Origin: Silene conica
Lineage: Eukaryota; Streptophyta; Magnoliopsida; Caryophyllales; Caryophyllaceae
Reading direction: 5' to 3'
Length of the DNA stretch: 64,000 bases
Assembly (NCBI GenBank): GCA_029255685.2
Contig: CM055312.2
Location: 27,808,203 to 27,872,202 of the forward strand
Shown here: positions 43,966 to 55,634 of the stretch, piece by piece
Numbering within the stretch: position 1 is the stretch's first letter
How the letters are laid out: each line of letters begins with the position of its first letter
The notes under the pieces: generated by a model
What the model saw: the letters and a program-made list of their open reading frames with translations, nothing else
Databases searched by the model: none
Told to the model about the DNA's origin: nothing
Translations under genes and position numbers: made by a program

Positions 43966-46386
43966 TGTAACACCCCCATTTATTTAAGAGCCTTTAGCAA
44001 GACATTCTCAATAAATAGAGCTGTTACCATCTCGGAATGTCCGAGGTAGTGAATAACAAAGTAAAACAACCAAGGTACTTTATATAAATACTGGTTAAAT
44101 TTAAACTTCTGGTATTACAACTACTACGCAAAGAATAAAGGTACAACTGATAAATAACGTCTAAATATGTGATCTAGTTCTAAGTAGGTCCAAGCCATGT
44201 CTCTCTCCATGCCCAAGCTCCTAATCCAACTGTCTCTGACCTGTAGAATCTACTCCCCATTCCGGATCATCGTAGGTGTACACGAATACACTGTCAACCT
44301 CGCGGTTGAGTAGGATAACACAATAATTATAATGCAACAGATAAATGATATGCAAATGCCATGATATGCTCGAGCTCAATTACAATCTCAATCTCAATCT
44401 CAAACCCGAAACACCCAGCCATACCGAACCTCCCGGCAGACTATAATCGGTCGTCACCGAACACCAGCTCAATAGCTGATAAGACACCAGGCCTGGTCTG
44501 CAGAACCACCCTGGGCTTTATATCAGAACAACATCTGATTCACATCTTTCTCAGTAACCAATGCATATGCCATGCTCATGAATGCAACAATACTCTTAAT
44601 CAATCATACTGTTAAATAATGCAATGCTCATGCCACCAATAATAATCAACACTTAATCCAACAAATATCATTACCATATCAATCATGTTCAGCATCCATA
44701 ACACACAATTTAACACTCATTCATAACACATCATAGAGTATAGGGTCAGTGTATCCTACCTGGAGTAGCAAATCTGAAGTAAGCAAACACCGTCTAGTAT
44801 TGTTCCTCCTCGAATTCCGATCCTATAAATATTACTTAATATTAAAAGCTATTCATACAACCATACACTACTACTCAATTATTCGATCATGTTCTCATAA
44901 AAGATTACCCATAAAACTTTATACACATATACATATCAATTATCACTAACCAATCAGGAACTTACTAAATATAGACTTGCTATATATATAGGCTTACTAA
45001 TTATAGCATATAGTCAAAATCAACTATTACCAATCTTATAACATGCTTGAACATCACTATTAACATTAATATTATCCATACTTCGACATTAATGTAGTCA
45101 ATAATAACACAATGTTCACTAACAATAAATAATCATAACCATTGCTAATAATATGATTAGTAATAACAACACCAATATTATCAAAACACCTATTATCATG
45201 CCATTAGAATCATAACACTAATAATACAACTAATAACAATTTAACTATAGTTGTTGGTAAAGTAATAATTAGGTAATCATTTGACAATACTAACAAAATA
45301 CTAACATGTGTTGAAAATTGATGTTACGCCACAATTAGCAAACAACGAACAACAGCCCCCATCCCGCATAACCCACTGCCGACGCCCTAACAAAGGCCCC
45401 CGACGACACCAACCACCACCATTGGGTTCGCCTGTGACACCACCAGGCTCGCCCCTGCCACGGTGGTTCCAGGGAACCCAGTGGCCGCCGGTGACACCAT
45501 GACAGCCACCAACAAACCCCTCGACAACCCAGCAGCACCAACAATCCCAGAAAAACGTGATTAAACCCCTCCGACAAAACCCTTCATAAAACTGCAATGA
45601 AACACCACCAACCACCGTGCTAACCACCACCCGAAACCCATGACTACCACCAAACTAAATACCTTAACACCCATGACCCTTGTGAACAGAAACTACATCG
45701 AATTCATACCCAAACATCATGCGTTCAATAACCCCGTTCTGAAAAATAAGAAAAACGTATTCATGGAGGCCATAAAACAACCCTGATTGGTGGTCCTGGG
45801 TGGTCAACGACACTCACCACCATGGTCAGATCACAACTAACGACATCATAGATTATTGTTATAGCGAGATCAGACTTAACAACACGATTATACAATTACA
45901 GTTATGAATTGAAAAGGGGCAGCCACTGCAAAACAGGGGAAAAAAAAAATGGCGACTGTACCGTCTTTTAGGTGCCAAAGAACCACCAGCGACAACCCCA
46001 ACCACCTCGTGAACCCTTCGCCTTGATCTCTGGTGCGGCGGCAGTGAGTGTGTGGATGCAGCTATGTAGTCGATTAGGTCATATCTTGTGTTATGTTCTT
46101 GTTTTGTATGGCGGCTGGTAGGGGTGAGGGAAGTGTTTGTGTGAGTTTGTGTTTGTCGACTAGTTGGGCTGTGCGGGTGTTGCACGCGAATCGAGGCCCA
46201 ATCGTGTACTTGAAACTCGATATATTAACTAACGCTCAAACCCGACACTACACTAATGGCATATAAAAATATAAAACACGTACTTGATAAATTAATTATC
46301 GAGTTTAAGCTAATCTAATATTATCAAACATGTCAAAATAATTATTAAATATTTAGAATAAATATAGTAAAATACGGAGTATTACA
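43966..46386 (-). repeat. 3' LTR of element G
   Basis: Minus-strand start TGTAATACTCCG at 46386, end GGGGGTGTTACA at 43966. Includes a Pro/Thr-codon-like C-rich block (about 45340-45660) whose open frames are duplicated in the other LTR and are not supported as genes. Confidence 0.93.
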
Positions 46387-46541
46387 GTCTTCCCTCCTTA
46401 AAATGAACTTCGTCCCGAAGTTCACCATCCAAAGGTTAGCAACAAACTGGTCATCACATAACAACCAATAATAATAAAAGTACTTCAAAACACGAGTTGT
46501 CACATTCTACCCTCCTTAAGAAAACTTTGTCCCCAAAGTTT
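46387..46541 (-). other. Two hairpin-plus-polypurine-tract modules of G
   Basis: On the minus strand: AAACTTTG-GGGA-CAAAGTTT (46541-46522) then TAAGGAGG (46518-46511), and 100 bp on GAACTTCG-GGA-CGAAGTTC (46423-46405) then AAGGAGGGAAG next to the LTR. Same two-module layout as element A, with different stem sequences in the outer module. Confidence 0.7.
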
Positions 46542-49500
46542 AACGTATAACTAAGTTAAAGGATATTCACGAATCATAATGTAATGCATAATAGAAGTCA
46601 TCTGAATTATCCAGTATATTCAACAATCATGGCATACCAATCATTATCATCAACCAGCCATATCCTAAATCATTAAGATTTTACAATCCTATCCTCCTTA
46701 AAACATGGTTACGTCCTCGTAACCCCATTATAAAATTTCACTTCCATGCTCAAGAAACTCAAGTAGGTCATCCAAACAACAGTCACGATTCATCAGATGA
46801 GTTATTTACCTTACACTGGGCCACTAGCATCCGACTTTTAAGAACCAAAACTCATTTGTCAAAGCATGTTACGTAGTTAACAAAATCAAGGTAACTAGTA
46901 ACACAACTTAGCATATTTGCACTAATGTAGACAATCAGATAACCCATAATTCATAATTGACAATTAAAACATTTCATTCTCATAATCATATTATAGAAGC
47001 AAAAGCATATTTTAGATAAGGCATAAAGCAAGATTTAACCAACGTAACTAAACATGGAGCATTGACTTATTTCACGAGATATACACCAATCTTAGACTAG
47101 CAAGACAGCTTAGCAACCCAAGGTATAAATAGGCTAAAATCACATGGGTACATTTCCCATCTACTGACATTACATCATTTATCATAAAACCAGCAATACA
47201 TATAACTTGCAAAACAAGAGATTTATATCATGCGGAACAATTTCATATTCAGACACAAATTTCATCAACGCATAGCTACAGATTTGTCATGCTGCAAAAC
47301 ATTTACCATAATCGTCAACCAAATTACTAATTCAATATACTGTGATCAGATTTTAAAGATAGCGATATGCAATTCACTTCATGGCATAACAATATACATG
47401 AAGAAGTTATAAAGATTATTGCAGGGAACTAGACAAAGATATACCATTAATATATGAAGGAACATCAACAAGGTTCACATTGTTCAAAATACTCACAATT
47501 ACTTATGATTGTTAGATTGTTATATCATGCTAATAAGTTTACCAGTTAAATTCATTCTACCACGTGTCCAGGTTCTTCTCTGATAAACATGATTTTAACA
47601 TTACATATGAACACACATAATTATTTTGAGGTCATAATAATAGAAAGCAATTGTGTCTGTATAAATTGAAACTATTTATATAAAACTCAATGAAATAACA
47701 AGGTTATATTATCATGTAATAGCGTTCATATTCATATCATATGCCTACTGTTCATGTTACTAATGACATATCAGAGTATTACATGGTTACATCACAAAAT
47801 TCATATTTGATTCTATTTTTAATATAAAAAAACCTTATCATCTCAACAATCATATATCATGCAACAACTTCCAGAAATCATAACTAAATAACCGCTTAGC
47901 TATTTTGCGATCTATTATAGTTTTTTTTTTTTTTTTTTTTTTTTTTAGATATTATAATGAAGTAACCAATTATAGGAAAATAAACCAAAAGCATATCTTA
48001 AGAGAATTATTTATAACAATTTATACAACTCAATTGGTCTGAACAGAAACCTTACTGCAGTTAGCCGGAAAATTAGGCAACTTGCAAAAATCACAATTAA
48101 ATAACGACTCGTTAAGATTTTACATGGCTTATCATTTCGAAAACATGAATGAATATTCTAAACAGTGGACTTGGAATTATGCACAAACAATAATCACGTT
48201 TCAAATGATTTCCTTAAGAACATGGGTCAAAACAGAAATGTACGGTAACAATCTGACCACTGTCACTAAAATATTTATTTTTCTCAAAATATACTTCGTA
48301 TTAACATGAAACCAAAAGCATTAGAAAGCTAAATCAGAAGGTTATTACACCTAAAATTTTCACATTCATATAGAGAACACATTTTAAATGGCACCCCATA
48401 CAAACAGGGTAACATTCCAAAATTTATTAAAAATTTTGGTTCCTTAAAATTACTTCACATTATCACACAACCATACTTCCTCCAAAACATGGTGACATAT
48501 CATTGAAGCATTTAGGTCACATTGCACCATATTCACATGTAATGGACATCTAGAAAACGGTTAAGATTACGAAACCAAAAATAAAATCAGCTAAATAACT
48601 CAATAATCATGTATGTATAGACAATGCAGTAGTTTCTACCATCGTAACGATCACAGTTTATTTAAATACGAAAACATATCCAAGAATCACTAAGGTGCCA
48701 TTTATTGAATACTAACCTTATAACTAAACTGAATGTATATAATTAGACGTAAAATAAATTGGCATCTAATTTTCGACACATAATGATATAACATTCATGG
48801 CTTAGGGCAACAAATTCCGCATAACACTAGCCATGGATTGCTAAGGAAAATAGTAAAATAATGACAATCATAAATCTCAAAATTTCGATCACACTTGCCT
48901 AGTAAGCCAAACAGTTAACTCTTGCAAAGAATAAGGCATTCAACCAAGAAGTATATACACACTTGGAATAGCAACAAAACAATTATCAATGCACACGACA
49001 CCCGTTTCGGTCTACTAGCTTTTCACATAGGACTTAAATTGATTCCGCATCCTGTAACAACATAGCCTGGTTGGCTCTACTAACCATTCTAGTCAATCAT
49101 GGGCATATACCTTCTACATTTAACCTCTTAGGTAGCTATAGCTTATGGTGTTTCTATCATCAATTCATTATACATACCATGATACTATATCTCTACCTAA
49201 GGGTTCAGGGATCATATAGCCGCATGCATGTCACCACACAAGTCAGATTCATATTTCAACTCATAGTCAAAAACTCATGTCCTCTTACTTGAAGTAATAC
49301 ATATCTCAATCACAGTCAATATCAATGTCACGATTCGCAATATAAATTACCACCCATATTTCACATCATATCTCACCTCATTCCTCTCCTGCAAAAATGT
49401 TAGTACAATATAGGCAAGGTCTGATCCGTTATTTTGTTACTACCCACTCTCTGCATCACTCAAGGGTTACCAGGTTAGACTGAAAGGGCCAGTGGCTTGG

Positions 49501-49623
49501 TTTGAGGGGGCCCCTAACTCATCCCAATCCTGGGGCTCCTAACAGTTACTAACATGGGGTTCTTTTATTAGACGCTTCCTATGTTCATTATTATTCATTT
49601 GGTTTAGGCCTGAGGATCGTTCG

Positions 49624-49635
49624 CTCTGATACCAC
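49624..49635 (-). other. Primer-binding site of element G
   Basis: GCTCTGATACCA on the plus strand, reading TGGTATCAGAGC on the minus strand, 3 bp from the LTR. Confidence 0.92.
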
Positions 49636-49638
49636 TTT

Positions 49639-52058
49639 GTAACACCCCCATTTATTTAAGAGCCTTTAGCAAGACATTCTCAATAAATAAAGCTGTTACC
49701 ATCTCGGAATGTCCGAGGTAGTGAATAACAAAGTAAAACAACCAAGGTACTTTATATAAATACTGGTTAAATTTAAACTTCTGGTATTACAACTACTACG
49801 CAAAGAATAAAGGTACAACTGATAAATAACGTCTAAATATGTGATCTAGTTCTAAGTAGGTCCAAGCCATGTCTCTCTCCATGCCCAAGCTCCTAATCCA
49901 ACTGTCTCTGACCTGTAGAATCTACTCCCCATTCCGGATCATCGTAGGTGTACACGAATACACTGTCAACCTCGCGGTTGAGTAGGATAACACAATAATT
50001 ATAATGCAACAGATAAATGATATGCAAATGCCATGATATGCTCGAGCTCAATTACAATCTCAATCTCAATCTCAAACCCGAAACACCCAGCCATACCGAA
50101 CCTCCCGGCAGACTATAATCGGTCGTCACCGAACACCAGCTCAATAGCTGATAAGACACCAGGCCTGGTCTGCAGAACCACCCTGGGCTTTATATCAGAA
50201 CAACATCTGATTCACATCTTTCTCAGTAACCAATGCATATGCCATGCTCATGAATGCAACAATACTCTTAATCAATCATACTGTTAAATAATGCAATGCT
50301 CATGCCACCAATAATAATCAACACTTAATCCAACAAATATCATTACCATATCAATCATGTTCAGCATCCATAACACACAATTTAACACTCATTCATAACA
50401 CATCATAGAGTATAGGGTCAGTGTATCCTACCTGGAGTAGCAAATCTGAAGTAAGCAAACACCGTCTAGTATTGTTCCTCCTCGAATTCCGATCCTATAA
50501 ATATTACTTAATATTAAAAGCTATTCATACAACCATACACTACTACTCAATTATTCGATCATGTTCTCATAAAAGATTACCCATAAAACTTTATACACAT
50601 ATACATATCAATTATCACTAACCAATCAGGAACTTACTAAATATAGACTTGCTATATATATAGGCTTACTAATTATAGCATATAGTCAAAATCAATTATT
50701 ACCAATCTTATAACATGCTTGAACATCACTATTAATATTAATATTATCCATACTTCGACATTAATGTAGTCAATAATAACACAATGTTCACTAACAATAA
50801 ATAAACATAACCATTGCTAATAATATGATTAGTAATAACAACACCAATATTATCAAAACACCTATTATCATGCCATTAGAATCATAACACTAATAATACA
50901 ACTAATAACAATTTAACTATAGTTGTTGGTAAAGTAATAATTAGGTAATCATTTGACAATACTAACAAAATACTAACATGTGTTGAAAATTGATGTTACG
51001 CCACAATTAGCAAACAACGAACAACAGCCCCCATCCCGCATAACCCACTGCCGACGCCCTAACAAAGGCCCCCGACGACACCAACCACCACCATTGGGTT
51101 CGCCTGTGACACCACCAGGCTCGCCCCTGCCACGGTGGTTCCAGGGAACCCAGTGGCCGCCGGTGACACCATGACAGCCACCAACAAACCCCTCGACAAC
51201 CCAGCAGCACCAACAATCCCAGAAAAACGTGATTAAACCCCTCCGACAAAACCCTTCATAAAACTGCAATGAAACACCACCAACCACCGTGCTAACCACC
51301 ACCCGAAACCCATGACTACCACCAAACTAAATACCTTAACACCCATGACCCTTGTGAACAGAAACTACATCGAATTCATACCCAAACATCATGCGTTCAA
51401 TAACCCCGTTCTGAAAAATAAGAAAAACGTATTCATGGAGGCCATAAAACAACCCTGATTGGTGGTCCTGGGTGGTCAACGACACTCACCACCATGGTCA
51501 GATCACAACTAACGACATCATAGATTATTGTTATAGCGAGATCAGACTTAACAACACGATTATACAATTACAGTTATGAATTGAAAAGGGGCAGCCACTG
51601 CAAAACAGGGGAAAAAAAAAATGGCGACTGTACCGTCTTTTAGGTGCCAAAGAACCACCAGCGACAACCCCAACCACCTCGTGAACCCTTCGCCTTGATC
51701 TCTGGTGCGGCGGCAGTGAGTGTGTGGATGCAGCTATGTAGTCGATTAGGTCATATCTTGTGTTATGTTCTTGTTTTGTATGGCGGCTGGTAGGGGTGAG
51801 GGAAGTGTTTGTGTGAGTTTGTGTTTGTCGACTAGTTGGGCTGTGCGGGTGTTGCACGCGAATCGAGGCCCAATCGTGTACTTGAAACTCGATATATTAA
51901 CTAACGCTCAAACCCGACACTACACTAATGGCATATAAAAATATAAAACACGTACTTGATAAATTAATTATCGAGTTTAAGCTAATCTAATATTATCAAA
52001 CATGTCAAAATAATTATTAAATATTTAGAATAAATATAGTAAAATACGGAGTATTACA
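49639..52058 (-). repeat. 5' LTR of element G
   Basis: Same ends as 43966-46386 and nearly identical in sequence. Followed by the target repeat CTAAC. Confidence 0.93.
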
Positions 52059-54159
52059 CTAACACTGGCCCCTAAGTCAAACAAGGCATTGTCGATTACA
52101 TGGGTTCCTATTTGGCAGGGAATAGAGAAACTACCTGGGTCAACTAGTTTGGGTGGACTCTTATTTTGGAGGACTGCATAACACTCCTCCGTTAAAGGAA
52201 CAGTTTCAGTAACGTCCACGGTTCGCTTACGCATTAAAATTTCACGCATAAATTTTAGCTAAGAAGGTACCTTGAGTAGCAGTTCAAGGAAATGAATGTG
52301 TACCTTCAAATCCCTTAGCGTGTTCCTGAACTCCTTCTCCACTAGCCTAGACGGGTACGGAATGTCCCTCATGTCAACCCGATGCTCCGTACTCCGTTCC
52401 TCATACTCGGCTTGCTCTTGCTCTCTTGCTCTCTTTTCTTCTTTTTAGAACACTCGATCGACTGTTTTCTGCCATTGGGTCACTCGATCGAGTGATCCTC
52501 TCTTCTGCATTACTCGATCGAGCAAGTGGTACTGCTCGATCGAGGACTTCTCTGTCAACCTCACTCGATCGAGCTCTGACAACTCCTCGATCGAGTGAAT
52601 CTTCCAGGTTTTCAGTCGATCGAGCTCGATAATCTGCTCGATTGACCCCAGCTTCAGTAACAGCCTCTTCGATTCTACTCTTTTCTCCTTTCTGACCAGA
52701 AACTTCCACCCTTGGCCCCTCATACTCGCGCCCACTCCTCAACCTTACCATGTTAATGGTCTCGTTACGTTGCTCGGTTTGTGAGGGTAGTTGCCCTTGG
52801 GGTCGCGACGATTGCTCAACCGTCAATTGAGCGATCTGCGACTCCAACAACTTTACAGACGCATTCCCAGCTTGCATTTGGGATGACAAGGATTGAACCA
52901 ATTCCTTCAACTCGCTGATTTCTGAATTTCCTCCAGATGAGGAAGCACCAGATTGTGACGGCTGGAATTGTGGTGGTTTTTGGAAGTTGTTTTGGTTGCG
53001 GTGAGGTGGGATGAAGTTTTGTTGTGCTGGTGGGGTTGGGTTGAGCACATTCTGACCAGTCCACCTTAGATTAGGGTGAACTTGGTTCTGATTGTAGAAA
53101 TTTCCTCCCTGATGAAATTGTTGGAAGGAAAACACTTGCTCCTTTTCAGTTAGGCATTCAATAATGGAATGCCCAGCTCCTCCACAACGCTCAAACATCA
53201 TAGGCTCACCCTTTTGCAATAGGTGAACCGTCTGATGACTACCCTCCTGCTGTTTATCCCACTGATTAAACCTCGCAGCCAACATATCCAACTTAGCCTC
53301 CATGCCCTCAGTGTTCATGTTGGCCACCATTCTAGTCCCAGATCTCGGGTTCCCATACTCAGCATAGTGATTAGCCATCTCCTCAATGATCCCCCAACCC
53401 TTATCATCACCAGTCTCCTTTTGGAAAGGTCCCTTCGCAGCAGCAGCGAGAATGGCTCAGTGGTCATCAAACAACCCATTGTAGAATTGGTTGCTAATGA
53501 ACCACGGTTGAAAACATGATGGGGACATGCCCTCACTATCTTCTTGAACCTAGTCCAAGCTTCATGCAGATTTTCCGTTCTAAATTGTTTGAAATTGGTA
53601 ATTTGGGAACGGAGGGCATTTGTATTCAGAGGCGGGTAATACTTCTTGTAGAACGCAAGAGCCAAAGACTTCCAGTCGGTTATTTCAGCAGTCTCCCGAT
53701 CCAGATCACAGTACCACTCCCTAGCCCCCTCAGATAACGAAAAAGCAAAGAGAACCTCCTTAATCCTATCCCGAGTCATCGTCTGCGACGTCGGGATAGT
53801 TGTGCAATAGTTAGTGAATATCTCCATGTGTTTTCTCGGGTCCTCCCCAACTGTGCCCCGGTACATATTCCTTTCGACCAAATTGATATAGGAAGGTTGA
53901 ATGTCAAAGGTATTACCAGCTGCATCGGCTCAAGAGTGAACACTTTCGGAATGGAGTCAGCCTTAGGCTCGGAATGGCTTGCGATATTCGCCAATTTAGG
54001 GATTTGTTTGACTGGTTCAGCAGTGATTGGGTCAGGTGTACTCAAGACTTCTTCCTGACTCGTTCTCCTTCTTTCTCTTCTGCGGCGCATGAACGCTCTT
54101 TCAGCCTCCGGACTAGCAGCTACTAATTCGCACCTAGAAGATCTAGGCATACACAACAC
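52059..54159 (-). pseudogene. gag: gag and start of protease of element C
   Basis: From MLCMPRSSR (54159) on the minus strand: an Arg-rich N-terminal stretch, the capsid block (NMYRGTVGEDPRKHMEIFTNYC, SEGAREWYCDLDRE, LALAFYKKYYPP; about 53880-53500), a Gln/Asn-rich linker, a CCHC-like knuckle (CGGAGHSIIEC near 53160), a linker with LDR/RSS peptides encoded by CTCGATCGAG sites (about 52660-52440), and the protease start (DLGASVSVI near 52065). It is split from the rest of protease by G. Interrupted by about three breaks. Confidence 0.82.
52444..52660 (-). promoter_or_regulatory. Paired CTCGATCGAG sites in the gag linker of C
   Basis: Sites recur between 52444 and 52660, many about 22 bp apart. 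The lower gag copy has them near 14834, 14864, 14894/14916, 14945/14967 and 14996/15018 (spacings 30, then 22, 22 and 22). They lie at the same gag position as the GGTCG-type pairs of D. Confidence 0.6.
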
Positions 54160-54280
54160 TGAGAAAAAGAATAAGAACGGTCTTAAGGAATTAAAAGAAA
54201 TTCCTTAAGACAAACAAACAAAAATATAAACTAACACAAAAACTTAAACCTATTGCCTTCCTGGCAACGGCGCCAAAATT
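54160..54280 (-). other. Primer site and short leader of element C
   Basis: TGGCGCCGTTGCCAGG on the minus strand at 54275-54260, 5 bp from the LTR, is the Athila-type primer site. The short leader then runs to the gag start. Confidence 0.85.
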
Positions 54281-55634
54281 TGATACCATCGTTTAGTATC
54301 AAAGATAAACCTAGGTCTACTAACTGAAGCTAGCGGAAGTAGGGTCGAATTCCACAGTGAGGCACGGTCGTAAGAAAAAGGTCTGTTTACAAGTCACGAT
54401 TTGGGGGGGCTTTTGTTGTTGATATTATAAACTAAAAACAGACGATATAGAAATAAAAACAAAGTAAAGCAATGGTAAATTCAATCAATAAAAGGGGAAT
54501 ATGTCGGGATTCAGGTTGTAGCGATAATATATGTCACATAGCCAAACTAGGTCAGTCGAAGTATAAACGAAGTGGGAACGATTAATATCCTTTCGGTCTG
54601 AAATCACCCTACACTCCCCTATCAATCTTTCGATCTAGATAGGTTACATAGATCATCCTAAACAAGCCTATCTTACCAATCTTTCGATCTAGGTATGGTT
54701 TTACTAGGTAAACCGGTCTCCTGCGTGCACTCATTTGACTAGTTTCATAATTAAATTGTTTATGGGTGAACTTTGTCGCAAAGACGACTAACATACGATT
54801 CTTACGACATTACTACCACGAGTACCTTCATCCTAACATATTAAGAAAATTACATACGCATGGCTAAGAGATCTATACTAACAACAGTACAAACAACGAA
54901 GTATAATATGTTTGATAATAAGGAAATACTAAAAAGCATAAAATATGAATAAACAACACAATAAAAAAAAGTAGAGAAAGAGATTACAATGATCGCAGGA
55001 ATGTTGAACGGAACCAAAAGCTTGAATTATAAACTAATCTTGAGAAAATGCCAAAAACTAAAATATAAATGTGTTTAGATCTAGAGATTAAACTATGAAA
55101 CTGATAAAAAAATGCTAATGACTGAATGTTTTGATTAGTGTTGCCCCAATCCTTAAATAGGGATTAGGTTAACATCTTAATCATAAAACCTAAAAATGGG
55201 GAAATGCTGATCCGGTACAGTAAGTGAGTTGCTCGATCGAGTGACTAAACCACTCGATCGAGTAATTGTTCTTCAGATTGTACTCGATCGAATAACATCG
55301 AACCAGTATCTGCTCGATCGAGTAACTTCAAGATCCTCGGGGATTTAGTTCTTCCTGCAAACTCCTCGATCGAGTAGCCCATTACTCGATCGAGTCTTTC
55401 TCCTCCTGCATCCACTCGATCGAGCTCTGGTGTTAACTCGATCGAGCAAATGACATATCAGATTGCTTCTTTTTCGATTCTTTTGCCTTTGTCCTTTGTC
55501 TTTGCCTCGACCGTTCCTATAAGCTCGAGACTGCACAATTGAGGCCATGAGACTCCTTGACTTGTTCCATCTTCTAAAAAGGGTCTACTTTGGACGAGAA
55601 AAGCTCGATCTCTTCAACTTTTGTATAATTCCTG
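54281..55634 (-). repeat. 5' LTR of element C, truncated
   Basis: Matches 16726-18030 of the 3' LTR. The outermost 121 bp are absent, because at 55634 the sequence switches abruptly to copia remnant J. It carries a partial duplication near 54610-54700 not seen in the other LTR, and the paired CTCGATCGAG sites at about 55230-55450. Confidence 0.85.

Larger units (their letters stand above)
46387..49638 (-). other. Noncoding interior of element G
   Basis: A+T-rich, no gag or pol similarity in any frame. It holds a T-run at about 47923-47946. Near the primer site (about 49440-49620, minus strand) the text resembles the leaders of A, H and I (GAACGATCCTCAGGCCTAAACC, partly). Short open frames are not supported. 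Confidence 0.75.
43966..52058 (-). mobile_element. Element G: Tekay-like element without coding region (LARD-type), very young
   Basis: LTRs 43966-46386 and 49639-52058 (2421 and 2420 bp) are flanked by the target repeat CTAAC (43961-43965 and 52059-52063). Met-tRNA primer site at 49624-49635 and a purine tract (minus strand AAGGAGGGAAG) at 46399-46389. LTR end text (TAAATGGGGGTGTTACA) and the hairpin/tract modules match Tekay elements A, H and I. The 3.25-kb interior has no gag or pol, so it must have moved using proteins from another element. By hand count the LTRs differ at about five positions (0.2%, under 0.1 million years under the rice rate). Structurally it looks whole. Confidence 0.9.
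16726..55634 (-). mobile_element. Element C: Athila-like element split by insertions F and G
   Basis: Parts on the minus strand: partial 5' LTR (54281-55634), primer site (54260-54275), gag and the start of protease (54159-52059), rest of protease (43965-43440), intergenic region with a TATA box (43439-42357), env-like ORF (42356-41828 and 20885-about 19551), 3' noncoding region and 3' LTR (16726-18151). F (20886-41827) sits in the env-like ORF and G (43966-52058) in protease, each with a 5-bp target repeat. No reverse transcriptase, RNase H or integrase is visible, so this copy looks non-autonomous. The two LTRs differ by about 3% over a 285-bp sample, making C the oldest layer (about one million years under the rice rate). 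Confidence 0.85.

Noticed and set aside
45301-46185. Open frames in LTR G, repeated at 50973-51857
   Set aside because: Identical pairs exist because the two LTRs are copies; codon content reflects C-rich low-complexity DNA and no family is recognisable.
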